A stretch of DNA of 64,000 nt from Lachnospiraceae bacterium (GCA_024403235.1 JAKSSF010000002.1:43473-107472); one strand, 5' to 3'; positions 1-9,954 are shown, counted from the first letter of the stretch. The notes: generated from the letters alone by a model not told the origin. Program-made: numbers and translations.

Positions 1-34
1 GAACGATACAAACTAGTATCATTCCCTTATTTTT
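1..34 (+). terminator. possible weak terminator of an upstream gene
   Basis: A short hairpin (GATAC at 5-9 pairing with GTATC at 16-20) is followed by a T-rich stretch from about 27. It could end transcription of a plus-strand gene lying before the window, converging on aroA. The stem is only 5 bp and the T-run starts 7 nt after it and overlaps the aroA stop region, so the call is weak. Confidence 0.3.
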
Positions 35-1300
35 TTATTTTTGTAAATCTTCCAAAGTCTGGTAGAAGGTGGGAAAACTAATATCCACACAATCTTTGTC
101 AAGCAGTGTGGTAGTTCCTTCCGTCATTAAGTCTGCAATGGCAAAACTCATAGCAATGCGGTGATCCTTTTTGGTTTCTATGGTAGCGCCATGTAGTGGT
201 TTGCCACCGTGGATAATCATACCGTCATCAGTACCTTCAATATCACATCCCATGGCTGTTAAATTGTCCACCATAACTGCAATACGATCACTTTCTTTTA
301 CCTTTAATTCTGCCGCATCTTTAATAATAGTAGTGCCTTCCGCAAAAGCAGCCATAATGGCAATGATAGGAATTTCATCGATTAAGGTTGGAATGATTTC
401 ACCACCTATGGTAATGCCATGTAAAGTAGAGTTAGAAACCACCAAATCGGCAACCGGTTCGCCACAAGCAGTTCTTTCATTTAATATTTCAATGTTACCG
501 CCCATTTCTTTGGCAATACGAAGAATACCATCTCTGGTAGGATTGATTCCCACATTTTTTAATAGAAGCTTGGATCCGGGAACCAAAAGCCCTGCAGCAA
601 TAAAATATGCGGCAGAAGAAATATCTCCCGGAACCTCCACCTTTTGTCCTGTTAAAACAGGATTGGGATGTATGGTCACTGTGGTATCCTTGATTTCCAG
701 CTTTGCTCCAAAGTGAGACAACATGATTTCAGAATGATTGCGGCTTACATAAGGCTCTGTTACTGAGGTAGTTCCGTTAGCATATAATCCGGCTAAAAGA
801 ATAGCGGATTTTACTTGCGCAGATGCGATAGGAGATTGATACGAAATACCCTGTAATATAGAGCCATTAATTTCCAAAGGAGCACAGTTATTATCTTTGA
901 TACTTCGAATATTGGCACCCATTTCGCGAAGTGGCTTCATAATACGAAGCATGGGGCGCTTTTGAATAGAAGCATCTCCTGTTAAAGTAGATGAAAAAGC
1001 TTGTCCACTTAAAATACCGGAAATTAACCGAGTAGTAGTCCCACTGTTTCCACAATCTAATATTTCTGTGGGGGCTTTTAGACCATGCAAGCCTTTTCCG
1101 TGTATGGTGATTTTTTCAGGCGTATTTTCGATTTCAATTCCCATTTTTTGAAAGCAGGAGATGGTAGAGAGGCAATCTGCACCTTGTAAAAAGTTGGTAA
1201 CCTCTGTGGTTCCTTCAGAGATAGCACCAATCATGACTGCTCTGTGGGAGATGGATTTATCACCCGGAATATTGATTTCACCTTGTAATGGTTTTGTCAT
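35..1300 (-). CDS. aroA: 3-phosphoshikimate 1-carboxyvinyltransferase (EPSP synthase)
   Basis: Cytosolic enzyme that joins phosphoenolpyruvate to shikimate-3-phosphate to give EPSP, the sixth step of the shikimate pathway. The 421-residue protein has normal length. Visible family motifs are the substrate loop PGDKSISHR at residues 12-20, LDCGNSGTTTR near residue 81, the GDASIQKRPM segment, KVKESDRI and the C-terminal DHRIAM motif, all expected for the two-domain EPSP synthase fold. It follows tyrA on the same strand with a 19-base gap, so the two are probably one aromatic amino acid operon. The whole catalytic signature is intact. The start at 1300 gives the standard N-terminus; identification is essentially certain. 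Confidence 0.97.
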   Translation of the reverse strand: MTKPLQGEINIPGDKSISHRAVMIGAISEGTTEVTNFLQGADCLSTISCFQKMGIEIENTPEKITIHGKGLHGLKAPTEILDCGNSGTTTRLISGILSGQAFSSTLTGDASIQKRPMLRIMKPLREMGANIRSIKDNNCAPLEINGSILQGISYQSPIASAQVKSAILLAGLYANGTTSVTEPYVSRNHSEIMLSHFGAKLEIKDTTVTIHPNPVLTGQKVEVPGDISSAAYFIAAGLLVPGSKLLLKNVGINPTRDGILRIAKEMGGNIEILNERTACGEPVADLVVSNSTLHGITIGGEIIPTLIDEIPIIAIMAAFAEGTTIIKDAAELKVKESDRIAVMVDNLTAMGCDIEGTDDGMIIHGGKPLHGATIETKKDHRIAMSFAIADLMTEGTTTLLDKDCVDISFPTFYQTLEDLQK

Positions 1301-1319
1301 ACATCAATTCCTCAATTTC

Positions 1320-2408
1320 TTATTCGTAAATAGCGTATTGTTGCTTTATAAGCAATTCTTTTGCCAGTGTAAAGTCTTTTTGGCTATAAAATTCCATTTT
1401 CAGAGCACCTTCCTGCAATTCTCTGTTATGGACGATACCGATATTTTTAATATTTACCTTATGATTTGCAAGTAAGGTTACTACATCTGCAAGTGCTCCG
1501 GTTTTATCTGCAATATTAATGGTACAGGTGTATTGCTTTAGAATAGGACCGCCGGATAAATCGGAAAAAGTATTTCGATAGGTTCTGGCAGAATCAAAAA
1601 ATTTATAAATATCATCTCCATTTTCAACAGTTACATAGGACTTAAATTGTTCTAATATTTCTTTTGTCTGATCCAGAAGTTTTAATAAATTTTCTTTATT
1701 TTCTATACAAATTTGTTCCCACATTTCCGGAGAAGAGGAAGCAATTCTGGTAATATCCTTAAAACCACCGGCTGCTAAAGTACATAAGGTTCCAGCTTCA
1801 TCTTCGCTTGCCTTTACTACATTGACCAAGGAAGCAGCTAATACATGAGGCAAATGACTGATTGCAGCAGTAGCCATATCATGCTTGTCATAATTTAGTA
1901 AATAAGGAATGGCTCCGATATCGCGAATCAATTTCTGGAAACAATCTATCTTATCCTGTGACACTTTGGAACCGGGAGTCAGAATATAGTAGGCATTTTC
2001 CAAAAGAGCGGCACTGGAATTTAAGAATCCGAATCGTTCACTGCCGGCCATAGGATGTCCCCCAATAAACTGGCTTTCCAAATGTAATGCTTCGATATCC
2101 TTATGAATAGGCGCCTTTACGCTACCCACATCGGAAAGAATGGTATCTTCCCTTAAATAGGGCAAAATAGACTTTAAATTAGCGATGTTATATTCTACGG
2201 GAGCGCACAAAAACAAATAATCGCAATCACAGACTTCTGAAGAAAGGGTGGAATATACCTGACTGGCAACGCCCAAGTCCAAAGCGGACTGTAAGGTATC
2301 CGTATTTGGGTCATAGACCTTGATTTTCATTTGGGGATATTGGAGTCGCAGGGCTTTCGCTAAAGAACCACCAATTAATCCTAAGCCTAAAAAGGCTGCA
2401 CTAGACAT
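1320..2408 (-). CDS. tyrA: prephenate dehydrogenase with C-terminal ACT domain
   Basis: Oxidative decarboxylation of prephenate to 4-hydroxyphenylpyruvate, the committed step to tyrosine. The 362-residue protein begins with a dinucleotide-binding Rossmann motif (GLGLIGGSLAKAL, about residues 8-20), continues with the catalytic region containing HLPH and GGFKDITRIASSSPEMW, and ends in an ACT domain (about residues 290-362) that in this family binds tyrosine for feedback inhibition. It is the first gene of the minus-strand pair with aroA; a promoter must lie within 2409-2715, but I could not place a convincing minus-strand -35/-10 pair there. Alternative arogenate specificity cannot be excluded from sequence. 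Confidence 0.95.
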   Translation of the reverse strand: MSSAAFLGLGLIGGSLAKALRLQYPQMKIKVYDPNTDTLQSALDLGVASQVYSTLSSEVCDCDYLFLCAPVEYNIANLKSILPYLREDTILSDVGSVKAPIHKDIEALHLESQFIGGHPMAGSERFGFLNSSAALLENAYYILTPGSKVSQDKIDCFQKLIRDIGAIPYLLNYDKHDMATAAISHLPHVLAASLVNVVKASEDEAGTLCTLAAGGFKDITRIASSSPEMWEQICIENKENLLKLLDQTKEILEQFKSYVTVENGDDIYKFFDSARTYRNTFSDLSGGPILKQYTCTINIADKTGALADVVTLLANHKVNIKNIGIVHNRELQEGALKMEFYSQKDFTLAKELLIKQQYAIYE

Positions 2409-2581
2409 ATTTTTTCTCCCTGTTTATTTAATAAGTAATCTATTGTCATTTGAGATAAATAACAATGGATTAGAAGTTTTTAATACATACAAAACTACTA
2501 TAACATTAGAAAAATAGAAAGTAAACACACTAAAGCGTTAAAGTGTATTATAAAAATGTTGTGTAAAATGATGAATTATAC

Positions 2582-2610
2582 TTGAAATTGTATATATAAT
2601 TTAGTAAAAT
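2582..2610 (+). promoter_or_regulatory. SigA-type promoter of the EF-G-like gene
   Basis: TTGAAA at 2582-2587, a 17-bp spacer and TAAAAT at 2605-2610 make a good vegetative promoter. It predicts a 5' leader of about 100 nt before the start at 2716. The leader contains a short inverted repeat (TTTGGAA 2622-2628, TTCCAAA 2654-2660) of unknown meaning. This lies in the 307-bp divergent gap 2409-2715, in which I see no gene. Confidence 0.6.
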
Positions 2611-2715
2611 ATAACCACGGTTTTGGAAAAATGAATTATAAATTAGTCAATTCTTCCAAATATCTGACTATTTTGTAAATTTTTTTCAAACAATCTAATT
2701 TATCGGAGGTATTGT

Positions 2716-4809
2716 ATGAACATTTATACAACAGACAAGATTCGTAATGTAGTTTTATTGGGTCATGGTGGAGCAGGAAAGACTTCTTTGGCAGAAGCAT
2801 TTGGCTATTTAGCAGGTTTGACTTCTCGTATGGGAAAGGTTTCAGACGGAAATACCATTAGTGATTATGGAAAAGAAGAGCAGAAGAGAAAGATTTCTAT
2901 CTCTACCTCCGTTATTCCGTTAGAATGGGAAGGCTGTAAGATTAATATTTTAGATACACCCGGTTTCTTCGATTTTGTTGGTGAAGTAGAAGAAGCAGCT
3001 GCTACAGCAGACGCAGCGATTATTGTAGTTTCCGGTAAATCCGGTGTAGAAGTAGGTACGCAGAAAGCATGGGAATTATGTGAAAGATTTAATCTTCCAA
3101 GAATGATTTTCGTATCTGATATGGATGTAGATAATGCTTCCTTCCGTCAGGTAGTGGAAGATATGACTACTTTATATGGAAAGAAAATGGCACCTTTCCA
3201 TTTACCAATTCGTGAAAATGAAAAATTTGTAGGCTATGTAAATGTTATTACTGAAACCGGTAATCGTTGGGAAGGCAAAGAAGTTGTAGAATGTGACGTG
3301 CCTGATTACAGCAAACCAAATTTAGAGTCTTATAGAGAGTCTTTAATGGAAGCAGTTGCTGAAACCAGTGAAGAATTTATGGAACGCTATTTCGGTGGTG
3401 AAGAATTCTCAGATGCAGAAATTCGTTCCGCTCTTCGTACCAACATTATGGAGTGCTCTATTGTACCTATGACAATGGGTAGTAGCATTCTTTGCCAGGG
3501 TATGTATACCTTATTAGATGACATTGTAAAATATTTCCCAAGTCCGGATCACAGAAAACTTGCAGGTATTTCCTTAAAGAATAATGAAATTTTTGAAGCA
3601 AACTATGATTTCTCCAAGGCTAAATCTGCTTATATTTGGAAAACCATCGTGGATCCGTTTATTGGAAAATATTCTTTAATTAAAGTGAATTCCGGTGTAT
3701 TAAAGACAGATGATTTATTATATAACGCTGATAAGGACATTGAAGAAAAAATCGGTAAAATTTATGTATTACAGGGAAACAAACCGATTGAAGTAAAAGA
3801 ATTACATGCTGGTGATATCGGAGCTTTAGCAAAATTAACTGCTGCCAGAACCGGAAATACTCTATCTACGAAGACAAATACTATCCAGTATGGTAAGACA
3901 GAGATTTCTGTTCCTTATACATACAAGAGATATAAACCTGTAAATAAGGGTGATATTGATAAGATTGCACAGGCATTACAGAAGATTACTCACGAAGATA
4001 CCACCTTAAAGGTTGTAAATGATGGTGAAAACAGACAGACCTTATTATATGGTATCGGCGATATGCATTTGGATGTGATTGCCAGCAGATTGCTGAATGA
4101 ATACAAAGTTGAAATCGAACTTTCTAAACCTAAGGTTGCTTATAAAGAGACCATTAAGAAAAAATCTGATGTGGAATACAAATATAAGAAACAGTCCGGT
4201 GGACATGGTCAGTATGGTCATGTAAAGATGACCTTCGAACCTTCTGGCGATGTAGAAAATCCTTATGTATTCGAGCAGATCGTTGTTGGTGGTGCAGTTC
4301 CTAAGAACTACTTCCCTGCAGTAGAAAAAGGTTTGCAGGAATCTGTGGTGAAAGGGCCTTTGGCTGCTTATCCTGTAGTTGGTATTAAGGCTGTATTGTA
4401 CGATGGTTCTTATCATCCCGTAGATTCTTCTGAAATGGCATTTAAGATGGCTACTATTCAAGCATTTAAGAAGGGTGTAATGGATGCTTCTCCAATTTTA
4501 TTGGAGCCCATTTCTTCCTTAAAGGTTACTGTTCCGGATAGTTATACCGGTGATGTAATGGGTGATTTGAATAAGCGTCGTGGTCGTGTTCTTGGTATGA
4601 CACCTGTAGCCGGTGGCAAACAGATTATTGAAGCAGAAATTCCTACTTCCAGTCTGTATGGCTACTGTACAGATCTTCGTTCTATGACCGGTGGTCGTGG
4701 AGAATATGCTTATGAATTTGTTAGATATGAGCAGGCTCCTTCAGACATTCAGGAAAAAGAAGTGGCTGCAAGAGCAGAAGCAGTTGCAGAAGGCAATGTA
4801 GAAGAATAA
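2716..4809 (+). CDS. elongation factor G-like GTPase (FusA2-type)
   Basis: A 697-residue translational GTPase with EF-G architecture: G1 loop GHGGAGKTS (residues 17-25), G3 DTPGF, then EF-G domains II-V including SGGHGQYGHVK and a C-terminal GRRG-containing domain. It belongs to the EF-G-like paralogue family found beside true EF-G in Clostridia; the canonical fusA normally sits with rpsL/rpsG, which are not here. The G4 motif, normally NKxD, reads SDMD at residues 134-137, an unusual change in the guanine-recognition loop. The gene is monocistronic, with a strong ribosome site (CGGAGG) before 2716 and a strong terminator at 4825-4860. Exact role (ribosome rescue, stress, or GTPase without translocase activity) is unknown. 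Confidence 0.9.
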   Translation: MNIYTTDKIRNVVLLGHGGAGKTSLAEAFGYLAGLTSRMGKVSDGNTISDYGKEEQKRKISISTSVIPLEWEGCKINILDTPGFFDFVGEVEEAAATADAAIIVVSGKSGVEVGTQKAWELCERFNLPRMIFVSDMDVDNASFRQVVEDMTTLYGKKMAPFHLPIRENEKFVGYVNVITETGNRWEGKEVVECDVPDYSKPNLESYRESLMEAVAETSEEFMERYFGGEEFSDAEIRSALRTNIMECSIVPMTMGSSILCQGMYTLLDDIVKYFPSPDHRKLAGISLKNNEIFEANYDFSKAKSAYIWKTIVDPFIGKYSLIKVNSGVLKTDDLLYNADKDIEEKIGKIYVLQGNKPIEVKELHAGDIGALAKLTAARTGNTLSTKTNTIQYGKTEISVPYTYKRYKPVNKGDIDKIAQALQKITHEDTTLKVVNDGENRQTLLYGIGDMHLDVIASRLLNEYKVEIELSKPKVAYKETIKKKSDVEYKYKKQSGGHGQYGHVKMTFEPSGDVENPYVFEQIVVGGAVPKNYFPAVEKGLQESVVKGPLAAYPVVGIKAVLYDGSYHPVDSSEMAFKMATIQAFKKGVMDASPILLEPISSLKVTVPDSYTGDVMGDLNKRRGRVLGMTPVAGGKQIIEAEIPTSSLYGYCTDLRSMTGGRGEYAYEFVRYEQAPSDIQEKEVAARAEAVAEGNVEE

Positions 4810-4824
4810 AGCATAATGTATGGT

Positions 4825-4860
4825 ACAATCCCCGTATGACAAATGCGGGGATTGTTTTAT
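4825..4860 (+). terminator. intrinsic terminator after the EF-G-like gene
   Basis: A perfect 10-bp stem, ACAATCCCCG at 4825-4834 with CGGGGATTGT at 4846-4855, is followed by TTT. It separates the EF-G-like gene from mazG. Confidence 0.85.
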
Positions 4861-4910
4861 GAAAAGAAAATAATCAAGCAATATTTTGCTTGCAGTAATA
4901 TGAGGCAATT

Positions 4911-5357
4911 ATGAAAAACAATAAAATAAATAAAGAAGAAACTTTAGAAAAATTCAGCAAATTAATGGATATTGTAGAAAGTCTCCGTGGGGAAAATGGC
5001 TGCCCTTGGGATAAGAAGCAAACTCATAGTTCTTTGAAAGGTAGTTTACTGGAAGAAGCTAAAGAAGCAACAGAAGCAATTCAGATATGGGAAGAACGGC
5101 AGGATATAGATCCCCTTGTGGAAGAACTGGGAGATGTTTTATTTCATATTCTTTTACATAGCCAAATTGGAAAAGAAGAAGGTAGTTTTGAACTTGCGGA
5201 TGTGATTGATGCTATTTCTTTTAAAATGGTGCATAGACATCCACATGTTTTTGACAGGGAAAACTATGAAAAGGAAACCGTTCATAAAACCTGGGCAGAG
5301 TTAAAAGCAGAGGAAAAAGCATTAAAAGAGCAAAGAAAATCCTTTGAAAAAGAATAG
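4911..5357 (+). CDS. mazG: MazG-type nucleoside triphosphate pyrophosphohydrolase
   Basis: Small all-alpha NTP pyrophosphatase, 148 residues, thought to clean up abnormal or excess NTPs. The helical MazG signature is visible: GCPWDKKQTHSSL near residues 30-43, the acidic metal-binding pair EEAKEATEA and EELGDVLFH (ExxE...ExxD pattern), and HRHPHVF before the C-terminus. A single MazG domain is present, as in the C-terminal half of the longer YabN-type enzymes. It starts 50 bases after the preceding terminator with GAGG upstream of the ATG. It is upstream of leuS but separated from it by a strong promoter, so is probably its own unit. There is no MazE/MazF gene beside it. Confidence 0.92.
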   Translation: MKNNKINKEETLEKFSKLMDIVESLRGENGCPWDKKQTHSSLKGSLLEEAKEATEAIQIWEERQDIDPLVEELGDVLFHILLHSQIGKEEGSFELADVIDAISFKMVHRHPHVFDRENYEKETVHKTWAELKAEEKALKEQRKSFEKE

Positions 5358-5410
5358 AAGAATTCCCTAAGAAAAAGTTTTAGGAAAGATTTAGGAATAG
5401 CAAGCATTTC

Positions 5411-5440
5411 TTGACAGAAACAGGAGAATTCGTTTAGAAT
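5411..5440 (+). promoter_or_regulatory. SigA-type promoter of leuS
   Basis: Consensus TTGACA at 5411-5416, an 18-bp spacer and TAGAAT at 5435-5440. The predicted leader is only about 75 nt and shows no T-box sequence (no AGGGTGG-type element), so leuS here appears not to be T-box controlled. Confidence 0.65.
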
Positions 5441-5522
5441 ATTTTGTGACTATGTAAACATGGGATATCATGTATTTCATATAAAACAAAAAAGAGAAAA
5501 CAAAGAAAGACAGGTATGAAAA

Positions 5523-7937
5523 ATGGCAGAAGTTTATAACCACCACGAGGTGGAACAGAAATGGCAGGCTGTTTGGGATAATGAAAAAGCATTTGCTACT
5601 TCTGATGATTACTCAAAACCCAAATATTATGCATTGGTAGAATTCCCATACCCTTCAGGACAGGGACTTCATGTGGGTCATCCAAGACCATATACAGCAT
5701 TGGATATTGTTGCTAGAAAGAGAAGAATGCAGGGTTACAATGTATTATATCCTATGGGATGGGATGCATTCGGTCTTCCAACAGAAAACTATGCGATTAA
5801 AAACCATATCCATCCAAAGATTGTAACCAAAAACAATGTACAGCGTTTCAAAAATCAGTTACATTCCTTGGGGTATTCTTTTGACTGGGATAGAGAAGTA
5901 AATACTACAGATCCAAATTATTACAAATGGACTCAGTGGATTTTCTTGAAATTATTTAAGGCAGGTCTGGCATATAAATCAGAAATGCCTATCAACTGGT
6001 GTACTTCTTGTAAGGTTGGTTTAGCAAACGAGGAAGTAGTAAACGGTGTTTGTGAGCGTTGCGGTTCAGAGGTTGTTCGTAGAGTAAAGAGCCAGTGGAT
6101 GTTAAAAATTACCGAATATGCAGATAAATTGATCCAAGGCTTAGACGGCGTAGACTATGTAGAACGTGTTAAGGTTTCACAGAAAAACTGGATTGGTAAG
6201 AGCCAGGGTGCAGAAGTAGATTTTTCCATTAAAGGAAAAGAAGAAAAACTTCGTATTTATACCACCAGACCAGATACTTTATTTGGTGTTACTTATATGG
6301 TTGTTTCTCCGGAACATCCAATGATTGATAAATATCAGTCTGAAATCAAAAACTTTGATGAAATCGTAGCTTATCGTGAGATGGCTAGTAAAAAATCTGA
6401 TTTTGAGCGTACTGAATTGGCAAAGGATAAAACCGGTGTTGCCATTGACGGTTTAACTGCCATTAATCCTGTGAACGGAAAAGAAATTCCAATCTGGATT
6501 TCTGATTATGTACTTATGACCTATGGTACAGGTGCTATTATGGCGGTACCTGCTCATGACGAAAGAGACTGGGAATTTGCAAAGAAGTTCGGACTTCCGA
6601 TTATTGAAGTAGTTGCAGGTTCTGAAGTAGATGTAAACGAAGCTGTTTACACAGATGTGGCTACCGGAACTTTGGTAAATTCCGATTTCTTAGATGGACT
6701 TTCTGTTGCAGATGCGAAAGCAAAGATTACTGAATTCTTAGTAGAAAAAGGCATTGGTAATGCAAAGACCAATTTCAAATTAAGAGACTGGGTATTCTCC
6801 AGACAGCGTTACTGGGGCGAGCCTATTCCCATTGTAAAATGTAAAAAATGTGGATTTGTGCCTATAGATGAGAGTTTGTTACCTTTGGAATTACCTGAGG
6901 TAGATAGTTATATGCCTACAGACAACGGAGAATCTCCTTTGGCTGCTATGACTGATTGGGTCAACACTACTTGCCCTTGCTGTGGTGGACCTGCACAGAG
7001 AGAAACGGATACCATGCCTCAGTGGGCCGGTTCTTCCTGGTATTTCTTAAGATATACAGATCCCAATAACAGTGAAGCGCTTGCAAGCAAGGAAGCTTTG
7101 GAATATTGGATGCCTGTAGATTGGTATAACGGTGGTATGGAACATACAACCTTGCATTTGCTATATTCCAGATTCTGGCATAAGTTCTTATATGATGAGA
7201 AGGTAGTTCCTTGTCCGGAACCTTACCAGAAGAGAACCTCTCACGGTATGATCTTAGGCTCTAACGGTGAGAAAATGTCTAAATCCAGAGGCAATGTAGT
7301 CAATCCCGATGACATCGTAAGAGATTTTGGTGCAGATACCTTAAGAACCTATGAAATGTTCATTGGTGCTTTCGATTTAAGTGCTTCCTGGTCAGAGGAT
7401 GGTGTAAAAGGTTGTCGTCGTTTCTTGGATCGTGTATGGAAATTGCAGGATCTTTTAGTGGATGTCGAAGGCTATTCTGCTGATATGGAAACCAAGATGC
7501 ACCAGACGATTAAAAAAGTAAGTAATGATTTTGAAAACTTAAAATATAACACTGCTATTGCAGCAATGATGTCCTTAATCAATGACTTCTATAAGAAAAA
7601 TGCGGTAACAAAGGGTGAGTTCAAAACACTTTTGACCTTGTTAAATCCTGTTGCGCCTCATATTACAGAAGAATTGTGGGAGATTTGCCAGTATGGCGGT
7701 AGAGTATACCAGACCATTTGGCCATTGTATGATGAAGCAAAGACTGTAGAATCTACTGTAGAAATTGCAGTACAGATGAATGGTAAAACCAAAACAGTTG
7801 TGAAGCTTTCGAAAGATGTTGATAAAGATACTGCTATTGCAGCCGGTAAGGAAGCGTTAGGAGATAAATTACAGGGCACTATTGTAAAAGAAATCTATGT
7901 ACCCGGTAGAATCATCAATATCGTTGTAAAACCTTAA
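5523..7937 (+). CDS. leuS: leucyl-tRNA synthetase
   Basis: Class I aminoacyl-tRNA synthetase that charges tRNA-Leu. The 804-residue protein has the bacterial length and layout: HIGH-type motif as HVGH in the N-terminal Rossmann fold, a Cys4 zinc-knuckle-like insert (CTSCKVGLA ... CERCGS), the CP1 editing domain containing [20 protein letters not shown], a second Cys cluster (CKKCGF ... CPCCGG), KMSKS at residues 584-588 and an anticodon-binding C-terminal region. The protein ends normally. It stands alone between a promoter at 5411 and a hairpin at 7951. No anomalies seen. Confidence 0.98.
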   Translation: MAEVYNHHEVEQKWQAVWDNEKAFATSDDYSKPKYYALVEFPYPSGQGLHVGHPRPYTALDIVARKRRMQGYNVLYPMGWDAFGLPTENYAIKNHIHPKIVTKNNVQRFKNQLHSLGYSFDWDREVNTTDPNYYKWTQWIFLKLFKAGLAYKSEMPINWCTSCKVGLANEEVVNGVCERCGSEVVRRVKSQWMLKITEYADKLIQGLDGVDYVERVKVSQKNWIGKSQGAEVDFSIKGKEEKLRIYTTRPDTLFGVTYMVVSPEHPMIDKYQSEIKNFDEIVAYREMASKKSDFERTELAKDKTGVAIDGLTAINPVNGKEIPIWISDYVLMTYGTGAIMAVPAHDERDWEFAKKFGLPIIEVVAGSEVDVNEAVYTDVATGTLVNSDFLDGLSVADAKAKITEFLVEKGIGNAKTNFKLRDWVFSRQRYWGEPIPIVKCKKCGFVPIDESLLPLELPEVDSYMPTDNGESPLAAMTDWVNTTCPCCGGPAQRETDTMPQWAGSSWYFLRYTDPNNSEALASKEALEYWMPVDWYNGGMEHTTLHLLYSRFWHKFLYDEKVVPCPEPYQKRTSHGMILGSNGEKMSKSRGNVVNPDDIVRDFGADTLRTYEMFIGAFDLSASWSEDGVKGCRRFLDRVWKLQDLLVDVEGYSADMETKMHQTIKKVSNDFENLKYNTAIAAMMSLINDFYKKNAVTKGEFKTLLTLLNPVAPHITEELWEICQYGGRVYQTIWPLYDEAKTVESTVEIAVQMNGKTKTVVKLSKDVDKDTAIAAGKEALGDKLQGTIVKEIYVPGRIINIVVKP

Positions 7938-7950
7938 TAAATATTCATTT

Positions 7951-7976
7951 ACGGTGGGGACTTCCCACCGTATTTT
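7951..7976 (+). terminator. hairpin between leuS and the purine genes
   Basis: ACGGTGGG (7951-7958) pairs with CCCACCGT (7964-7971) over a 5-nt loop and is followed by ATTTTG. The stem is strong but the T-run is short, so it may be a leaky terminator allowing some read-through into the purine genes. Confidence 0.55.
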
Positions 7977-7999
7977 GACAGAAAGGAAAGGATACATTC

Positions 8000-8713
8000 A
8001 TGGAACTGAAGAACTTAGCAAAAGAATTATCTTCTAATTCTTATCCCGGTAGAGGAATTGTAATTGGAAAATCAAAGGATGGTACAAAAGCCATTACTGC
8101 TTATTTTATTATGGGTAGAAGTGTAAATAGCCGTAATCGTGTTTTTGTGGAAGAGGGAGCTGGCATTCGTACCCAGGCCTTTGATCCCAGTAAATTGACA
8201 GATCCGTCTTTGATTATTTATGCACCTGTTCGTGTACTTAATAATAAAACCATTGTCACAAACGGAGACCAAACAGATACTATTTATGACGGCATGGCAG
8301 AGGGAAAAACTTTTGAACAGTCCTTACGAGTTCGTGAATTTGAACCCGATGGACCAAACTTTACCCCGCGTATTTCCGGTATCATGAAAATAGAAAATGG
8401 AACCTACAATTATGCAATGTCTATTTTGAAAAGCAATAATGGTAATCCTGCAGCTTGCAATCGTTATACTTTTGCTTATGAAAATCCTGTAGCAGGGGAA
8501 GGTCATTTTATTCATACCTATATGCAGGATGGTAATCCCTTACCAAGCTTTGAAGGAGAACCTAAATGGGTAGAGATAGATGGTGATATTGATACTTTTA
8601 CCAATATACTTTGGACAAACTTAAATGAAGAAAATAAAGTTTCATTATTTGTTCGCTTTATCGATATTGCTACCGGTGAAACGGAAACCAGAATTGTAAA
8701 TAAAAACGAGTAG
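8000..8713 (+). CDS. IMP cyclohydrolase, PurO-like
   Basis: Likely closes the ring of FAICAR to IMP, the last step of de novo purine synthesis. The 237-residue protein carries the PurO/IMP_cyclohyd signature (YPGRGIVIGKSKDGTKA and GRSVNSRNRVF within residues 15-52), first known from archaea, and not the MGS-like cyclohydrolase domain that forms the N-terminus of standard bacterial PurH. It lies 10 bases before an AICAR transformylase gene, giving a two-gene replacement for bifunctional PurH. The start has AAAGGAAAGG upstream. This arrangement is known in Lachnospiraceae; confidence in the family is high, in the exact biochemistry moderate. Confidence 0.87.
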   Translation: MELKNLAKELSSNSYPGRGIVIGKSKDGTKAITAYFIMGRSVNSRNRVFVEEGAGIRTQAFDPSKLTDPSLIIYAPVRVLNNKTIVTNGDQTDTIYDGMAEGKTFEQSLRVREFEPDGPNFTPRISGIMKIENGTYNYAMSILKSNNGNPAACNRYTFAYENPVAGEGHFIHTYMQDGNPLPSFEGEPKWVEIDGDIDTFTNILWTNLNEENKVSLFVRFIDIATGETETRIVNKNE

Positions 8714-8723
8714 GAGACAGGCA

Positions 8724-9902
8724 ATGAAAGAATTAGAACTGAAATATGGATGTAATCCCAATCAAAAACCGGCAAAGATTTTAATGAATGGAGAAGGCGA
8801 ACTTCCCATCAAGGTTTTGTGTGGTAAACCGGGATATATTAACTTTTTAGATGCCTTTAACGGGTGGCAGCTTGTGAAAGAATTGAAACAGGCTACAGGT
8901 CTTCCGGCAGCAACAAGCTTTAAGCATGTAAGTCCTGCAGGTGCTGCAGTTGGCTTACCATTAACAGATACTTTGGCAAAAATTTATTGGGTAGATGATT
9001 TGGGAGAATTGTCTCCGTTGGCTTGTGCTTACGCAAGAGCCAGAGGTGCAGATCGTATGTCTTCCTTTGGGGATTTCATTGCTTTATCCGATGTTTGTGA
9101 TGTTTCTACTGCAAAGATTATCAAAAGAGAGGTTTCTGATGGTGTAATCGCACCGGGATACGAACCGGAAGCATTGGAACTTTTGAAAGAAAAGAAAAAA
9201 GGGAATTATAACATAATTGAAATAGATCCTAATTATGTACCTGCGCCAATCGAGCATAAGGAAGTATTTGGTATTACCTTTGAACAGGGCAGAAACGAAT
9301 TGCCAATCAACACAAAGTTGTTAAGTAATGTGGTAACAGAGAATAAAGAACTGTCTGAGGCTGCTAAAATTGACTTGATGATTTCTCTGATTACCTTAAA
9401 ATATACCCAGTCTAATTCTGTTTGCTTTGTCAAGGACGGACAGGCAATCGGTATTGGTGCAGGACAACAGTCTCGTGTACACTGTACCAGATTAGCAGGC
9501 TCTAAGGCTGATAACTGGTGGCTTCGTCAGAACCCAAAGGTTATGAATCTTCCGTTCTTAGAGAAAATTGGAAGAGCAGATCGAGACAATGCCATTGACA
9601 ATTACATTGGCGATGAATATATGGATGTTTTGGCAGAGGGAGCTTGGCAGAGAGTCTTCTCCGAGAAACCGGAGGTATTTACTGCAGAAGAAAAGCGTGC
9701 CTGGTTAGACCAATTACAAGGGGTAGCCCTTGGTTCAGATGCCTTCTTCCCATTCAGCGACAATATTGAAAGAGCAAAGAAGAGCGGTGTAGCCTATATC
9801 GCACAGCCCGGTGGCTCTGTTCGTGATGATGCCGTTATTGAATGCTGTAACAAGTACAATATGGCTATGGCATTTACCGGCATTCGGTTGTTCCATCATT
9901 AA
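8724..9902 (+). CDS. purH: AICAR formyltransferase, stand-alone PurH C-terminal domain
   Basis: Transfers a formyl group from 10-formyl-THF to AICAR, making FAICAR for the adjacent cyclohydrolase. The 392-residue protein corresponds to the transformylase half of PurH only, starting at the LKYGCNPNQKPA region. Conserved blocks include SFKHVSPAGAA, the segment LKYTQSNSVCFVKDGQAIGI, GQQSRVHCTRLA, DAFFPFSDNI and the C-terminal GGSVRDD followed by MAFTGIRLFHH. The formyl-THF it needs could come from Fhs encoded at 53917. A ribosome site (GGAGACAGG) precedes the ATG. Some annotations keep the name purH for this one-domain protein. Confidence 0.93.
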   Translation: MKELELKYGCNPNQKPAKILMNGEGELPIKVLCGKPGYINFLDAFNGWQLVKELKQATGLPAATSFKHVSPAGAAVGLPLTDTLAKIYWVDDLGELSPLACAYARARGADRMSSFGDFIALSDVCDVSTAKIIKREVSDGVIAPGYEPEALELLKEKKKGNYNIIEIDPNYVPAPIEHKEVFGITFEQGRNELPINTKLLSNVVTENKELSEAAKIDLMISLITLKYTQSNSVCFVKDGQAIGIGAGQQSRVHCTRLAGSKADNWWLRQNPKVMNLPFLEKIGRADRDNAIDNYIGDEYMDVLAEGAWQRVFSEKPEVFTAEEKRAWLDQLQGVALGSDAFFPFSDNIERAKKSGVAYIAQPGGSVRDDAVIECCNKYNMAMAFTGIRLFHH

Positions 9903-9954
9903 AAAATTATAGAATATTATAATTAATAATAAGGATTATTAGGAGAATTGTAAG

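Noticed and set aside
171..716. Long plus-strand frame inside aroA
   Set aside because: The minus-strand frame is intact EPSP synthase with all motifs; the plus frame is a shadow without a known domain or ribosome site.
5358..5522. T-box riboswitch before leuS
   Set aside because: The leader is only about 75 nt after the promoter, with no AGGGTGG T-box core, no stem I pattern and no terminator/antiterminator.
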